Notes: generated from the sequence alone by a model not told the origin. 64,000 nucleotides of DNA from a bacterium (GCA_037128595.1 JBAXWB010000004.1:1-64000), one strand, 5' to 3'; shown: positions 46,736 to 56,534, numbered from the stretch's first letter. A program made the numbers and translations.

Positions 46736-47865
46736 CGAATGACACGGAGTTATCGGATACCGTGGTGGATGTAGCCGCGCAAGAAGTTAGTTTGCCGATG
46801 GTGCCGGGAACTGCTCCCCATATGACGCTGGGGCAACTGACTGAAAATTACGAAGCCATCATCCGGGTTAAGGGGATCTATTATCCTGCGGCGTATCAAT
46901 TTCTAAAGGAATTGGGACGCGGGCGGCAGGGGATCGTTTTTCTGGGGTTACGACAGGGCGCCCGGGGGTGTGTGACCCGCCACGCCATCAAGTTGTTCAA
47001 TCCTGCCATCTATCCGAGCCCTGAGTTGTACTGGACTGATATGGGCCGGATCGCGATCCAGACGTCACGCCTCCAGGCCATGCAGAGCCCCAATCTGGTC
47101 TCCCGCGACAGTTATGAAGAGACCTGCGGGATCGGCTATCTCCAGATGGATGGTATCGATGGCGTGGATATGAAGCAGTTCCTGGATGGCGCCCATCTCG
47201 CGACCACCCGGGCCCGGAGCACTTCGGAGGAATGGGCCCGCTTCACCGATGTGATCTTCAGGCTCGATGGCCGCAAGGTGTGTGTGCAACCCGGGGTCGC
47301 CATCTATATTATGCGGATGATGTTGCGCGGAATGGAGGCCCTGAACTCTGCAGGGTTTGTCCATTGCGATATCAAGCCGGGTAACGTGATGATCGATCGA
47401 TTGGGTTACGTGAAGCTCGTCGATTTCGGACGGGCGGTGCTGATGGGCGAGAAATCCAACTGGCTGCTGGGCACGCCCATCTACATGGCCCCCGAGATCC
47501 ATGAACGGAAACCGCCCCAGATCCAGTCGGACATCTTCAGTGCCGGTCTGGTCTGTCTGGAAATGCTACGGGGCGAATCCATTTGTGATCCGGCACTGGA
47601 TGAGGATGAACTGTTACGGTTCAAACTGAAACTGGCTGAACGCCTGCCGGGCTTTTTGCCTGATTACGTTAGACAGAACGACCGGTTGGTTCATACCTTG
47701 CGTAAAATGTTGGCAGCGGATCCCGCGGATCGCTTCAGTTCTGTCAGTGAGGTGGATTCCGGACCTGATGGCTTGCTGCATGTTCATAAACAACTGGTTC
47801 ATGCCGGTAAGGATTCCGAATACGGGCGTGAATTGGAGTCCTACCTGTCTAAATTCGCGACGTGA
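46732..47865 (+). CDS. Ser/Thr protein kinase
   Basis: 377 residues, eukaryotic-like kinase fold: Gly-rich loop KELGRGRQGIVFLGL (about 62), catalytic Lys in HAIKLFNP, catalytic loop HCDIKPGNVMID, DFG in LVDFGRAVLMG and APE in GTPIYMAPEIHE. No membrane helix or extracellular domain, so it is cytosolic. Its start overlaps the rlmB stop by four bases and its end overlaps dinB by four bases, so the three genes are co-translated. Confidence 0.9.
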   Translation: MTNDTELSDTVVDVAAQEVSLPMVPGTAPHMTLGQLTENYEAIIRVKGIYYPAAYQFLKELGRGRQGIVFLGLRQGARGCVTRHAIKLFNPAIYPSPELYWTDMGRIAIQTSRLQAMQSPNLVSRDSYEETCGIGYLQMDGIDGVDMKQFLDGAHLATTRARSTSEEWARFTDVIFRLDGRKVCVQPGVAIYIMRMMLRGMEALNSAGFVHCDIKPGNVMIDRLGYVKLVDFGRAVLMGEKSNWLLGTPIYMAPEIHERKPPQIQSDIFSAGLVCLEMLRGESICDPALDEDELLRFKLKLAERLPGFLPDYVRQNDRLVHTLRKMLAADPADRFSSVSEVDSGPDGLLHVHKQLVHAGKDSEYGRELESYLSKFAT

Positions 47866-49052
47866 CTCCGCTCTTAACCATTCTGCATGTGGATATGGAT
47901 GCCTTCTATGCCGCCATTGAGGCGCTGGATCATCCTGAGTGGCGGGGGCTCCCTCTGGTGGTCGGCTCTCCGCCGGATCAACGTGGCGTGGTCGCCACCT
48001 GTTCCTATGAGGCCCGCCGGTTCGGGATCCATTCCGCCATGCCCTCGCGCACCGCCGGGAAGCTCTGTCCGCATGCCATTTTTGTTCCGCCCCGGATGGA
48101 GCGCTATGCCGAAATCTCGGCTCAGATTATGATCATTTTTGAGGAATTCACTCCGTTTGTTGAACCGCTTTCCCTGGATGAGGCCTTCATGGATGTCCGC
48201 GGGGCGCTGCGATTGTGGGGGGATGCCGTAACGATCGCCCGGGAGGTGAAGGGGCGCATCAAGACCCGGCTCGGACTGACCGCTTCCGTGGGAGTGGCTC
48301 CCAATAAATTCCTGGCCAAAATGGCCAGCGACATGAACAAGCCGGATGGGATCACCGTGGTCCCGGTGACCGAGCCCGAGATTATGGCGTTCCTGGCCCC
48401 GCTCCCTGTGACCAAAATGTGGGGGATCGGCAAGGTGACGGGCGCCCATCTGGAAAAGGAAGGCCTGAAGGTGATCGGTCAGTTGCAGGCCCTGGACATG
48501 AGGACGATGGAGCGTTTGTTCGGGAAAGCTGGCGCCGCGGATATGGCCGACCTGGCCCGGGGCCGTGATAGCCGGCCGGTGATCACTCACTGGGAAGAGA
48601 AGAGTATTTCCAATGAACACACCTTTTCAGAAGATGAAACGGATAGTGAGCGGGTCCGGCAACGCCTTCTCGAGTTGACGGAGGAGGTCGGGGGGCGTTT
48701 GCGCAAGTCCGGGAAGCTGGCCAAAACCGCCCAGATCAAACTCCGGTTCGGCGATTTCTCAACGATCACCCGGCAGCTCTCCTTTCCTGCGGCGCTCAAT
48801 AGTGATCGCGAACTGATTGCCGCCGCTATGACCCTGTTTGAGCGTGAACACGTGGTGCGCCCCATCCGGCTGGTAGGCTTTGGGGTCAGCCATCTCGTCA
48901 CCCCGGATCAGACCGTACCCGCCCAGCAGGAACTGTTTACGGATCTGGCCGGCCAGGCGCAGTCCACCCGCAACAAGAAACTGGATCAGGCTGTGGATGC
49001 CTTGCGCCACTCCTTCGGCAGTGACGCCATTAAACGCGGGAAATGGGAGTAA
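47862..49052 (+). CDS. dinB: DNA polymerase IV
   Basis: 396 residues, Y-family translesion polymerase. Metal ligands Asp11 (HVDMDAFYAAIE) and Asp106/Glu107 (SLDEAF), steric finger region SYEARRFGIHSAMPSRTA, and helix-hairpin-helix WGIGKVTGAHLEKEGL. GTG start overlapping the kinase stop. The little-finger domain is complete; a typical C-terminal beta-clamp motif is not obvious. Confidence 0.94.
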   Translation: MTPLLTILHVDMDAFYAAIEALDHPEWRGLPLVVGSPPDQRGVVATCSYEARRFGIHSAMPSRTAGKLCPHAIFVPPRMERYAEISAQIMIIFEEFTPFVEPLSLDEAFMDVRGALRLWGDAVTIAREVKGRIKTRLGLTASVGVAPNKFLAKMASDMNKPDGITVVPVTEPEIMAFLAPLPVTKMWGIGKVTGAHLEKEGLKVIGQLQALDMRTMERLFGKAGAADMADLARGRDSRPVITHWEEKSISNEHTFSEDETDSERVRQRLLELTEEVGGRLRKSGKLAKTAQIKLRFGDFSTITRQLSFPAALNSDRELIAAAMTLFEREHVVRPIRLVGFGVSHLVTPDQTVPAQQELFTDLAGQAQSTRNKKLDQAVDALRHSFGSDAIKRGKWE

Positions 49053-49073
49053 GCCGGTAAGTAGTAATTCTGC

Positions 49074-50486
49074 TTAAAACAGATAGGAAATCTCGCAGCG
49101 GGCGAATAGGGCGGTGTCGTCGTTTTTGTAGTAGTTGCCGGGTTCCAGACATTCAATCAGGAAGTGCGATATCAGTTTATCTTTCGGCCGGAGCGAGTTT
49201 TCAGCCAGTGTGACATCTTCCCTTAGCTGGCCCAACCAGCCGCGCTCCCGGCCTCCGCCGTTTCCGTCTGCCTCAAAGGCGGCCAGGTAATGAATCGAAG
49301 CGGTGGTTTTGGTCCGCTTGGTCGGGGTGATGGAGAGGCTTAGATTGGGGTCAATGAGGTTGGACCAGCGAGCCGCGGATTGTTCGAGATCATAGGCGAA
49401 GACATACAGATCGCTGCTTTGCGGGCAACGTGACCAGATGGGATTCCAGCCTTCATCCGTGTCTGTGCCGGGGTTATCACCGGACAGCAGATACAGGTCG
49501 GCCTTTAGAACGGGCAGGGCGGGGGTGGTGGCAAACTTCTGGGCAAGGGAGGCATCCACCATATACCCATGCATGTCCGTATCCCCATGCATACCATACT
49601 GTCCGGCCACTTCCAGGTTCCCCGTCAGATTATCGTTAAACACAGGCATCAACCGGAATCCGGCAGTTTCAATGTCGAAATCAGGATTTTGCAACTCCTT
49701 GGCGGCGGGGTTCACCGTCTGCCAGGCAAAGGGGGGCGGGGCAAAATGGCCCGCCGCATCCGCTTTCACCGGCTGGTTGTAGGCGCTTTCCTTTTTGTAG
49801 ATCAGGTAGGACTCAAAGGGCAGGTTTTTGAGTGTGGCATTGGTCAGGTACATTCCCGCCCCGCTTTCGGTAACGCCCTCTGGGGCCTTGGGGAATCCCG
49901 ACAGGTCGCGTTGGGCGCCGTTAATGGCCCATTGGTCTTCAGCGGGATTGTAGATGCCGAAGAGATCCAATTTGGACTCAGGAATGGATTTAATGCTCGC
50001 CTTGACGGCATTTTGATAGAGCGTACGTGAGCCGTCACCCGGAGTGCCATCCAGCATCACCCGGCCGTTGCCATAAATCAGCTCCTGTCGGCCAACGCGA
50101 AGGTCTGTCGTTTTATCGAGCAGGTCGCGGGCCTCCAGATAGAGGTTGTCGAACACCCATTCGTCCGGCCACTCCGAGGTGGAGCGCTGGGGTTTCTGGG
50201 AGACATCGGGATAGATCCAGGCGCGGCTTTCATTAACCACCCGGGCTCGGGCCGTAACCGAGGGGAGCAGGTCAAGTTCAGACCAGAGGCGGGTCCGGAA
50301 CCGGACGTAGTCGTTTTCGCCATTCCGTGCATAAGCCGGAACGTCCACCTTGCTGGGGATGTGGTCGAAATACTCAATTCGCGCGCGTTCTTCAGCCCCA
50401 TAGCGGAAAGAGGGGGGGATGCCGTCTGCCCGGGATGAAACCGCGGTGGAGAGGAGGAGTATGAAAATCAGATATTTCAAGTTCAT
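49074..50486 (-). CDS. Outer-membrane beta-barrel protein (alginate-export-like)
   Basis: 470 residues from ATG 50486, with a signal peptide (MNLKYLIFILLLSTAVSSRA). The mature part alternates hydrophobic and polar residues typical of barrel strands and ends in aromatic Phe (EISYLF). Internal motifs NLYLEARDLLDKTTDLRVGRQELIYGNGR resemble the alginate-export (AlgE-like) porin family. Substrate unknown. Upstream of the start there are short repeats (TTCAAAGTT variants). Confidence 0.75.
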   Translation of the reverse strand: MNLKYLIFILLLSTAVSSRADGIPPSFRYGAEERARIEYFDHIPSKVDVPAYARNGENDYVRFRTRLWSELDLLPSVTARARVVNESRAWIYPDVSQKPQRSTSEWPDEWVFDNLYLEARDLLDKTTDLRVGRQELIYGNGRVMLDGTPGDGSRTLYQNAVKASIKSIPESKLDLFGIYNPAEDQWAINGAQRDLSGFPKAPEGVTESGAGMYLTNATLKNLPFESYLIYKKESAYNQPVKADAAGHFAPPPFAWQTVNPAAKELQNPDFDIETAGFRLMPVFNDNLTGNLEVAGQYGMHGDTDMHGYMVDASLAQKFATTPALPVLKADLYLLSGDNPGTDTDEGWNPIWSRCPQSSDLYVFAYDLEQSAARWSNLIDPNLSLSITPTKRTKTTASIHYLAAFEADGNGGGRERGWLGQLREDVTLAENSLRPKDKLISHFLIECLEPGNYYKNDDTALFARCEISYLF

Positions 50487-50641
50487 ATACGGCCTTGGTT
50501 TAAAGTTCAAAGTTTCGTGTTCAAAGTTAAAAACAATAAATTCAAGAGTCGGGACTTTGGACTTTTGCTCCATTGGTTGCGAGTGCAAAGTTAATAACAG
50601 AAAACCTTGAACTCTGAACTTTCAACTCGCAACTCTCTTTA

Positions 50642-53600
50642 TTACTCCAACTTCCGCAGGTGGCTGCGGATTTCATCCAGCCGGTCATCGGGGGAGGTGG
50701 TTTTCAGGCGGGGAAAACGGCCGCCTGGCAGCATCAGGTAGTCCTGGTGGCGTTTCAACATCAGTTTAGCCTCTTCGACTTCGATGGATTTGATTTTCTT
50801 GCCAGCGGCCAGAATGCGGATTTCGGCCAGTTTAAGCAGGCGCTCACATTCGGCGGGAATGGGGCCGAAGCGGTCGCGGAAGCTGGTCCGCAGGGCGCGC
50901 ACTTCCTTGACAAATCCCGTCTCGGCGATCCGGCGGTACATGCCTACGCGCAGGCGCTCATCTTCAATATAGGTGGCAGGAATGAGCGCCGAGTGGCTGG
51001 CACCGGTGTCGGAGGGGGACAGGCTGAGGAAATCAAAGATCAGATCCACGTCGATGACGGGGGGCAACGGTTCCCCCTTTTTCTGGGCGATGGTGTGGCG
51101 GAGCAACTGGCAGTACAGGCCGAAGCCGACGGCGGCGATATGGCCGCTCTGACTCGCGCCCAGCAGGTTCCCGGCACCCCGGATTTCCAGGTCGCGCATG
51201 GCGAGCCGGAAACCGGTGCCGGCTCCGGAATATTGCTTGATGGCTTGGATGCGTTTGCGGGCGGTCGGATCCACATGGGCCTGGGTGGGCAACAGCATAT
51301 AGGCATAGGCCTTATGTTTGGAGCGGCCCACGCGGCCCCGTAACTGATAAAGTTCCGCCAGTCCGAAACGATCCGCCCGGTCGATCAGGATGGTATTGGC
51401 GTTGGGGATATCCAGTCCGCTCTCAATGATGGTCGTGCAGAGCAGGACATCGAATTCACCCTGGGCGAAACTGCGCATGACCTCTTCCAGGGCGCCGGCG
51501 CCCATCTGACCGTGACCGACGCCGATCCGGGCTTCGGGGACCAGGCGATGGATCCGTTCACGCAACCGTTCGATGCTATGGACCCGGTTATGGAGGAAGA
51601 AGACCTGGCCCTCCCGGTTCAACTCCCGCAGAATGGCCTCCCGGACCACCGTATCGGAGTCAGGGGTGACAATGGTTTCAACGGCCAGCCGCTCCTGGGG
51701 CGGCGTCTGGATGGTGCTCAGGTCGCGGGCCCCGGTCATGCTCATGTAGAGCGTGCGGGGAATCGGGGTGGCGGTCAGGGTGAGGACATCGACCAGCCGG
51801 CGAATATGTTTGAACCGTTCCTTGTGCAGAACCCCGAACTTCTGCTCCTCATCAATAATTACCAGTCCGAGATCCTTAAAGGCGATGGTCGGCTGGATCA
51901 GGGCATGCGTCCCGATGACGATATCCACCTTGCCCTCTGCCAGGGCTTGAATGACGCGACTGCATTCGCCGCGGGTGCAGAAGCGGCTGAGCATCTCGAT
52001 GCGGACCGGAAAGGGGGCCATGCGTTCGGAAAAGGTCTGGAAATGCTGCTGGGCCAGAATGGTGGTCGGGACCAGGACGGCGACCTGTTTGCCGGCCATG
52101 ACGGCCTTGAAGGCGAGGCGGATCGCCACTTCCGTTTTGCCATAGCCCGCATCCCCGCACAGGAGCCGGTCCATGGGCCGTTTGGCCTCCATATCTTTTT
52201 TCGCCTCCCGGATGGCCGATTCCTGGTCATCGGTTTCCTGATATGGGAACGAGGCTTCCAGTTCATGTTGCCAGGGGTTATCCGGCGGAAAGGCAAAGCC
52301 CTCCTGGGAATCGCGGGCCGCCTGGATTTCAAGGAGGGACGACGCCATATCCTGCACCGCATGCTGGGCCGCGAGTTTCTCGTGAATCCAGCGTTTGCCG
52401 CCCAGTTGATGCAGTGCCACCGAATGACGACCCACCCCCACATAGCGGGTGAGGAGGTGGGCGTGGGACACGGGGACATAAAGTTTGGCCCCCTCGGCGT
52501 ACTCGATGGCCAGGGCTTCCTGAAGCTGGCTGCCCACGGTGATCTCACGCAAGCCGAGGTAACGGCCCACCCCGTGATCGATATGCACCACCAGGTTCCC
52601 CGGCTCCATGTCCGTCCAGTCCGTAATCCGGGCGCCGCCACCCGCCTGGGTCTTGCGGGAAGGGAGGCGTTTGCGTTGAATCTTGCGGCCATAGAGATCC
52701 GGTTCGGCCACGACCAGCAGGTTGAACTCGGTGCTGGCAAAGCCGCCGGTCAACGGGGCCATGATGATTTCCGGTTTCGACTTATTAAAGATGGTGCCGT
52801 ACACATCCTCAAAGCGGGTGTGGGTCCCTTCGCTGTCGAAGAAAAAGGCGGTGCGCGTGCCGGTGGCCAGACTGGCGGCCGTGGTCGTCAGGAACCGGCG
52901 CCGGCTGGTTTCAATAGCATCGGGATGCAGGACATGCCGGGCGGTGACAGAGGGAATGGGCTCGACGGGTTGGAAATCGAGAGCGAGCAGGGGACAGGTT
53001 TCGTCAGGACGGGAGCCCATGAACACCTGACGTAAGGCCGGGCGTGACAGAAGCACGGCTTCCAGTGAGGCGAGCCGTTCTACATAAGCGCTGGCCTTGG
53101 CCTCCCGCACCGCTTCCTCGTACGTGGCCGTATGGGCCAGGATGGAATCCTTGTCGGCCCAGACCACGATCAGGTCGCATGCGTTCCGGCTAGTAATCTC
53201 TCGGGAATGTCGCGGCTCAGCCGGAGGCTTCGCCCTACCTTGAGAAGACTCCAGTATTTCGGTAGGGCGAGGCGTCCCTGCCGAGCCGTCTGTAGATGAT
53301 GGAGTGGTTTTTAATGGGCTTTGAGGGCGGGCGGGAAGGTGGTCAAACAAAAAGGCCCGGTTCTCCGCCTTCGCGCGCAGGAGTTTCCATTCGCTGGCGG
53401 GGGGGAGAATGGCCTCCGTCAACGGGGCCAGCGACCGTTGTTCCGCAGGATCAAAGGTCCGGAGCGACTCGACGGTGGAGCCGAAGAACTCGATGCGCAT
53501 GGGCCAGGGACTGGTCAGGGGCCAGATATCAAGGATGCCCCCGCGCAACGCGGCGTCGCCCTGGAACTGAACTTCCGCCGAGAAGGCATAGCCGCTTTGC

Positions 53601-54082
53601 TCCAGATGGCTGGTCAATTCGGTCGGGTCGACTTCATCGCCGGTTCTCAGCGTTCGCGTATGCGCCAGAAACGATTCGCGCGAGACGGTCCGTTCCATCA
53701 GGGCCTGGGCGCAGGTGGCAATGACCCGCGGTTCGGCCGTAGCCAGGGAGGTCAGGGTCTCCAGTCTTGCCCCCATGACCCCTAGATCCGGTGAGGTGGC
53801 CGTGTTGGTAGGAAGAACCTCCCAGCTGGGGAAGACCAGCGGGGGGAGATCCCCGGGCGGTGCCAGGGATTGAAGGTCGCGCGCCATCCATTCCAGGGTT
53901 CGTGGCCCATCGGCAATCCACAGGATGGTGGCCTTCGACCAACGCGCGAGTTCCCAGACGAGCCAGGCTTCAGCGGCGGTGGGGATATCAGGGATATGAA
54001 TCAGGTGTGATTGCGTGAACGCCGCTGCCAGCTTTGATTGCAGGCGGTCTTCAAGATCCTTCTTCCATAAAAAATCACTCAT
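50642..54082 (-). CDS. mfd: Transcription-repair coupling factor
   Basis: 1146 residues; removes stalled RNA polymerase at DNA lesions and recruits UvrA. UvrB-like N-terminus, RNA-polymerase-binding CarD-like domain (GNLVVHIDHGVGRYLGLREI), motor domains with Walker A GDAGYGKTEVA, VIIDEEQKFGV, TLTATPIPRTLYMSMTG, TTIIESGLDIPNANTI and QLRGRVGRS, and the TRCF C-terminal domain. Around residues 265-290 it carries an in-frame palindromic insertion (see 53213-53288). Its start overlaps the stop of the sensor kinase gene upstream. Confidence 0.96.
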   Translation of the reverse strand: MSDFLWKKDLEDRLQSKLAAAFTQSHLIHIPDIPTAAEAWLVWELARWSKATILWIADGPRTLEWMARDLQSLAPPGDLPPLVFPSWEVLPTNTATSPDLGVMGARLETLTSLATAEPRVIATCAQALMERTVSRESFLAHTRTLRTGDEVDPTELTSHLEQSGYAFSAEVQFQGDAALRGGILDIWPLTSPWPMRIEFFGSTVESLRTFDPAEQRSLAPLTEAILPPASEWKLLRAKAENRAFLFDHLPARPQSPLKTTPSSTDGSAGTPRPTEILESSQGRAKPPAEPRHSREITSRNACDLIVVWADKDSILAHTATYEEAVREAKASAYVERLASLEAVLLSRPALRQVFMGSRPDETCPLLALDFQPVEPIPSVTARHVLHPDAIETSRRRFLTTTAASLATGTRTAFFFDSEGTHTRFEDVYGTIFNKSKPEIIMAPLTGGFASTEFNLLVVAEPDLYGRKIQRKRLPSRKTQAGGGARITDWTDMEPGNLVVHIDHGVGRYLGLREITVGSQLQEALAIEYAEGAKLYVPVSHAHLLTRYVGVGRHSVALHQLGGKRWIHEKLAAQHAVQDMASSLLEIQAARDSQEGFAFPPDNPWQHELEASFPYQETDDQESAIREAKKDMEAKRPMDRLLCGDAGYGKTEVAIRLAFKAVMAGKQVAVLVPTTILAQQHFQTFSERMAPFPVRIEMLSRFCTRGECSRVIQALAEGKVDIVIGTHALIQPTIAFKDLGLVIIDEEQKFGVLHKERFKHIRRLVDVLTLTATPIPRTLYMSMTGARDLSTIQTPPQERLAVETIVTPDSDTVVREAILRELNREGQVFFLHNRVHSIERLRERIHRLVPEARIGVGHGQMGAGALEEVMRSFAQGEFDVLLCTTIIESGLDIPNANTILIDRADRFGLAELYQLRGRVGRSKHKAYAYMLLPTQAHVDPTARKRIQAIKQYSGAGTGFRLAMRDLEIRGAGNLLGASQSGHIAAVGFGLYCQLLRHTIAQKKGEPLPPVIDVDLIFDFLSLSPSDTGASHSALIPATYIEDERLRVGMYRRIAETGFVKEVRALRTSFRDRFGPIPAECERLLKLAEIRILAAGKKIKSIEVEEAKLMLKRHQDYLMLPGGRFPRLKTTSPDDRLDEIRSHLRKLE
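53213..53288. repeat. Palindromic element inserted in frame within mfd
   Basis: The arms 53213-53239 and 53261-53288 are near-complementary: the inner 10 bp (TCGCCCTACC/GGTAGGGCGA) and the outer CGGCTC/GAGCCG match exactly, with 21 bases between. It is 76 bases long inside mfd, and its translation (GSAGTPRPTEILESSQGRAK and flanks) is Pro/Gly/Ser-rich, unlike Mfd. The reading frame remains open through it. Confidence 0.85.
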
Positions 54083-55610
54083 TTTCCGCCTTGTTACCGG
54101 ATGGTGCAGGCAGTGTCAGGGCGAAGGCGATCCAACCGTCGGTGGATTCCTTCAGGACCAGGGTACCCTGGTGCGCGTTCACAATTTCACGGGAGAGGCT
54201 CAATCCCAGTCCCACTCCATCAATGTGGCGGCCGCGCGAACGGTCCCCCCGGTAGAAGCGCGTGAACAGGAGTTTTTCATCGAGGGTGAGGGACGGCGGG
54301 GTGGTATTGCCGATGGTGAACAGAATCCGGTCAGCCTGCTGGGCGAGTGTCAGTTTGATCAGTCCGCCAGGGCGATTGTATTTGATGGCATTGCTCAGGA
54401 GGTTTTGCAGGACCTGCCTCAACAGGTCCGGGTCAGCCTCGATGGTAAGGCCCGGGGTGAGCTGGCGGTCAATATGCAGGCCGGGGGCCAGCACATCAGC
54501 ATCGTGCAGAAGATCATCAATCGCGTCGCTCAGGTCAATCCGTTCCCGCTTGAGGGTGAGCTGTCCCGTGTCAGCCCTGGCGAGCAGGAGTAGTTTCCAG
54601 ACGATCGTCTTGAGCCGCTGAACCTCCTCAAGCAGGCCGGCATACATCTGCTGATCCGGTTCCGAGGCGGCATTCTGGATGGCTTGTTCCATTTGCCCCT
54701 GGAGGATGGTGAGCGGCGTATTCAGTTCATGCGCGGCATCGGCACTGAACCGGGTAGCCTGCTGAAAACTTTTTTCGAGGCGGTCCAGCATCCCGTTGAG
54801 AATCTGGATGAGTTCGGCGAACTCGGGGGCTGCGTTATCCACCGGTACACGCTGATGCAGGTCTTTGGCTGTGATTTTCCCGGCCACGCGAGTGAGGGTT
54901 CTGACGGGACGCAGCGCCTGACCTGCCAGCAACCACCCCCCGATCGCCAGCAACAAAAGGGCCACGGGAATTGCAAAGGTGAAAAGGGTCTGGACCGCCT
55001 GAATCTCCGCCTGAAATTCTGCGAGATCCAGGGCCATGACAAACGTGATGTCTGAATTCTGGAGGGTCATTATCCGCCAGGTTTTATCCGGCCCGGTGAA
55101 GGTCGTATACTGCGGGTCGGAATGGCGGCGTGCGGGAGGGCGGCCCCCGGCAGGCTCATGAAGACCGGGGGGAGGGGGGCGTGTGCGCGGTTCCCGGGGC
55201 GGGCGCTGAAGTTCAGGCGGCGGTTCACGAGCAGGAGGGTCCGGATCGTTTTTAAATGACGGCTCAGATGAGGTCTGAAGGCGCAATACTTTTTCCGTCA
55301 GGTTGGTTGGCCAGTGGCGGGAACTGTAAAGCGGGTTCCGGTCCTGATCACACACCATGAATTCATAGACTCCTTTATGGTCGTCTTCATGGAACGAGCG
55401 CAGGGAGGTGTCCAACTGGGCCCAATGTTCCCGTGGGTGAAGCCGGTTGATCTGGGGTGTTCCCATCGCCACGAGCTCCCGATCCAGCCGTTCCAGTCCG
55501 ATCCGCTGGGTGGAGGCAAGAAAAAAAGCCGAGAACCCCATCAGGACAAGGCCCGTGAAGGTCACCACACCCAGGGCAATCTTAAGTTTGAATGACCATA
55601 AGATTTTCAT
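54075..55610 (-). CDS. Sensor histidine kinase of the OmpR-linked type
   Basis: 511 residues: TM1 near the N-terminus, a periplasmic domain holding a very Pro/Arg-rich stretch (about 125-165), TM2 (about 205-228), HAMP, HisKA with FSADAAHELNTPLTILQGQ and HATPase with GVGLGLSLSREIV. The layout resembles CusS/heavy-metal sensor kinases; the signal is unknown. It overlaps its regulator gene by four bases. Confidence 0.9.
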   Translation of the reverse strand: MKILWSFKLKIALGVVTFTGLVLMGFSAFFLASTQRIGLERLDRELVAMGTPQINRLHPREHWAQLDTSLRSFHEDDHKGVYEFMVCDQDRNPLYSSRHWPTNLTEKVLRLQTSSEPSFKNDPDPPAREPPPELQRPPREPRTRPPPPGLHEPAGGRPPARRHSDPQYTTFTGPDKTWRIMTLQNSDITFVMALDLAEFQAEIQAVQTLFTFAIPVALLLLAIGGWLLAGQALRPVRTLTRVAGKITAKDLHQRVPVDNAAPEFAELIQILNGMLDRLEKSFQQATRFSADAAHELNTPLTILQGQMEQAIQNAASEPDQQMYAGLLEEVQRLKTIVWKLLLLARADTGQLTLKRERIDLSDAIDDLLHDADVLAPGLHIDRQLTPGLTIEADPDLLRQVLQNLLSNAIKYNRPGGLIKLTLAQQADRILFTIGNTTPPSLTLDEKLLFTRFYRGDRSRGRHIDGVGLGLSLSREIVNAHQGTLVLKESTDGWIAFALTLPAPSGNKAENE

Positions 55611-56284
55611 GGGCTTGTTTTCCGGACCCGGTATCCCACGCCGCGTACGGTTTCGATCAGCGGGACCGCTTCGGTGTCATCAATCTTCTTGCGGAGCCGG
55701 CGGATATTGACGTCGACCAGGTTGGTTTCCGGGTCAAAATCATAGCCCCATACCTTTTCGAGCAATTGAGTCCGGGTGAAGACGCGTCCGGGCGTTCTCA
55801 TCAGCGGCTCGAGCAGGTTGAATTCCCGGGCCGTCAATTCGATGTCGCGTTTGCCCCGTTTCACCTCACGCGTGATCAGGTTGATGACGAGGTCATCGGC
55901 TTGAACCAGGCCGAGGGGGGCACCGGAAACCCGCCTCGTAACGGCCAGAATGCGGGCGATCAGCTCGTCGATGTAAAACGGTTTGGTGAGATAATCATCG
56001 GCGCCCAGGTTCAGTCCCTCAACCCGTTCATTCGGTTCGGTTCGTGCCGTCAGCAGGATGACCGGCACGGCCTGCTTGCGGGCCCGGAGATTCTTGAGAA
56101 TGCTGAGGCCATCGCGACCGGGAAGCATGATGTCCAGTACAATGGCGTCATAGGCCTGCGTCGTTGCCAGGGTATAGGCTTCATTGCCATCATGGCAGAG
56201 GTCCGTCGCGAAGCCCTGTTCCGTCAGGCCCTGCCGGATAAAGCTGGCGATCTTCCGCTCGTCTTCCACTACCAGAATCTTCAT
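55607..56284 (-). CDS. OmpR/PhoB-family response regulator
   Basis: 225 residues. Receiver: LVVEDERKIASFIRQGL, phospho-Asp in IVLDIMLPGRDG, Thr in LLTARTE, Lys in TKPF. Winged-helix C-terminus: ELTAREFNLLEPLMRTPGRV, WGYDFDPETNLVDVNIRRLR, RGVGYRV. First gene of the regulator-kinase-mfd operon; the region upstream (56331-56377) contains GTCA repeats that may be its own binding sites. Confidence 0.93.
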   Translation of the reverse strand: MKILVVEDERKIASFIRQGLTEQGFATDLCHDGNEAYTLATTQAYDAIVLDIMLPGRDGLSILKNLRARKQAVPVILLTARTEPNERVEGLNLGADDYLTKPFYIDELIARILAVTRRVSGAPLGLVQADDLVINLITREVKRGKRDIELTAREFNLLEPLMRTPGRVFTRTQLLEKVWGYDFDPETNLVDVNIRRLRKKIDDTEAVPLIETVRGVGYRVRKTSP

Positions 56285-56330
56285 AGCGGAAATCTAGCAT
56301 GAGCTGGGGCAGGTTCCAATCAAACGTTCA

Positions 56331-56386
56331 TGACAATTCCGTCATCTTCGCGTCACCTGATTTGTCATGGTGTCATCGTTTAATAC
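56331..56386 (+). promoter_or_regulatory. Candidate response-regulator sites and promoter
   Basis: GTCATC/GTCACC/GTCATG/GTCATC occur at 56341, 56352, 56364 and 56372, with spacing of 11, 12 and 8 bases, and TGACAA at 56331. A -10-like TAATAC lies at 56381-56386 without a good -35. This pattern fits activation by an OmpR-type regulator of the plus-strand operon from 56535. Not proven. Confidence 0.4.
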
Positions 56387-56411
56387 GGGTAGATGCAAGA
56401 GAGGATATCGA

Positions 56412-56486
56412 ATGAAAGGAGGTACTAAAAATATGGATGGGCGACCGCGAAGAGACCGAATGGATCAGGTGAGTAACGCTCGGTGA
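56412..56486 (+). CDS. Possible 24-residue leader peptide
   Basis: ATG 56412 follows AGAGAGGA and opens a 24-codon frame starting MKGGTKNMDGRPRRD and ending at TGA 56486. It is basic and has no recognisable motif. It lies in the 5' region of the EF-hand operon and could be a leader peptide or chance. Confidence 0.25.
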   Translation: MKGGTKNMDGRPRRDRMDQVSNAR

Positions 56487-56534
56487 GCGCGACCTGAAGG
56501 CAACCGAACGAGTGTAAACCAAAAGGAGCGTATC

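Noticed and set aside
51512-53035. 507-codon open frame opposite mfd
   Set aside because: It is antisense to a gene with complete helicase motifs; its translation is low-complexity and shows no motif. GC-rich DNA commonly gives such frames.
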